From positions 24,179,276 through 24,243,275 of the forward strand of contig NC_085868.1 of the NCBI RefSeq assembly GCF_034702125.1: a stretch of DNA of 64,000 nt, given 5' to 3'. The position numbers were made by a program, and so were the translations under genes. Of the stretch, positions 63,860 through 64,000 are shown piece by piece. A model generated the notes under the pieces. It searched no databases, had not been told where the DNA came from, and saw only the letters and a list, made by a program, of their open reading frames with translations. The DNA is from Engraulis encrasicolus. Taxonomy: Eukaryota > Chordata > Actinopteri > Clupeiformes > Engraulidae. Each line of letters opens with the position of its first letter. The stretch's first letter is position 1.

Positions 63860-64000
63860 CTAAACCAAAACACAAAGTCAAGGTTCAAGGTCAAGTTCTT
63901 AAGTGAAGGTCACACAGTGATAAACCAGAATGGACTGACATAATGAATGTCAAAACTCTTCTATGTAGTACCGAAGACATCACATGACTTCATATGAAAA

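Overview
The window is nuclear DNA from a ray-finned (teleost) fish. It holds five spliced vertebrate genes with GT-AG introns, many AC/GT/TAC/ACTC microsatellites, tRNA-headed and V-type SINEs, a Tc1-like relic and many hAT and TTAA-flanked non-autonomous elements. No prokaryotic, organellar or viral gene was recognised. All exon models were built by hand: splice sites were chosen so that reading phase carries through each gene.

Layout: fastkd2 (minus, 463-15845) and mdh1b (plus, 17080-21801) are head to head across a 1.2 kb shared 5' region, as in human 2q33. A gene-free, transposon-rich stretch (21.8-27.1 kb) lies between the 3' ends of mdh1b and retreg2. Then come three minus-strand genes in a row: retreg2 (27087-41934), prkag3 (44228-56857, 5' exon to 57130) and cflar (58200-63859, 5' end beyond the window). 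The human orthologues of all five lie on 2q33-q35, so the window is a condensed block of conserved synteny.

The genes do not form one pathway. FASTKD2 acts in mitochondrial RNA metabolism. MDH1B is a divergent malate dehydrogenase paralogue. RETREG2 is an ER-membrane-shaping ER-phagy receptor. PRKAG3 is a nucleotide-sensing AMPK gamma subunit. CFLAR is a catalytically dead caspase-8-like regulator of apoptosis.

The most unusual structure is around exons. Three retreg2 exons have decayed tandem copies of their own edges, splice sites included, in the neighbouring introns. A fastkd2 intron carries a ~2 kb palindromic element split by a 3.95 kb hAT insertion with a perfect target duplication. 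The shared fastkd2/mdh1b 5' region holds a telomere-like (TTAGGG) tract. Several dispersed repeats carry a hammerhead-ribozyme-like core. The remaining intron and intergenic sequence is mostly decayed mobile elements with no further recognisable gene.
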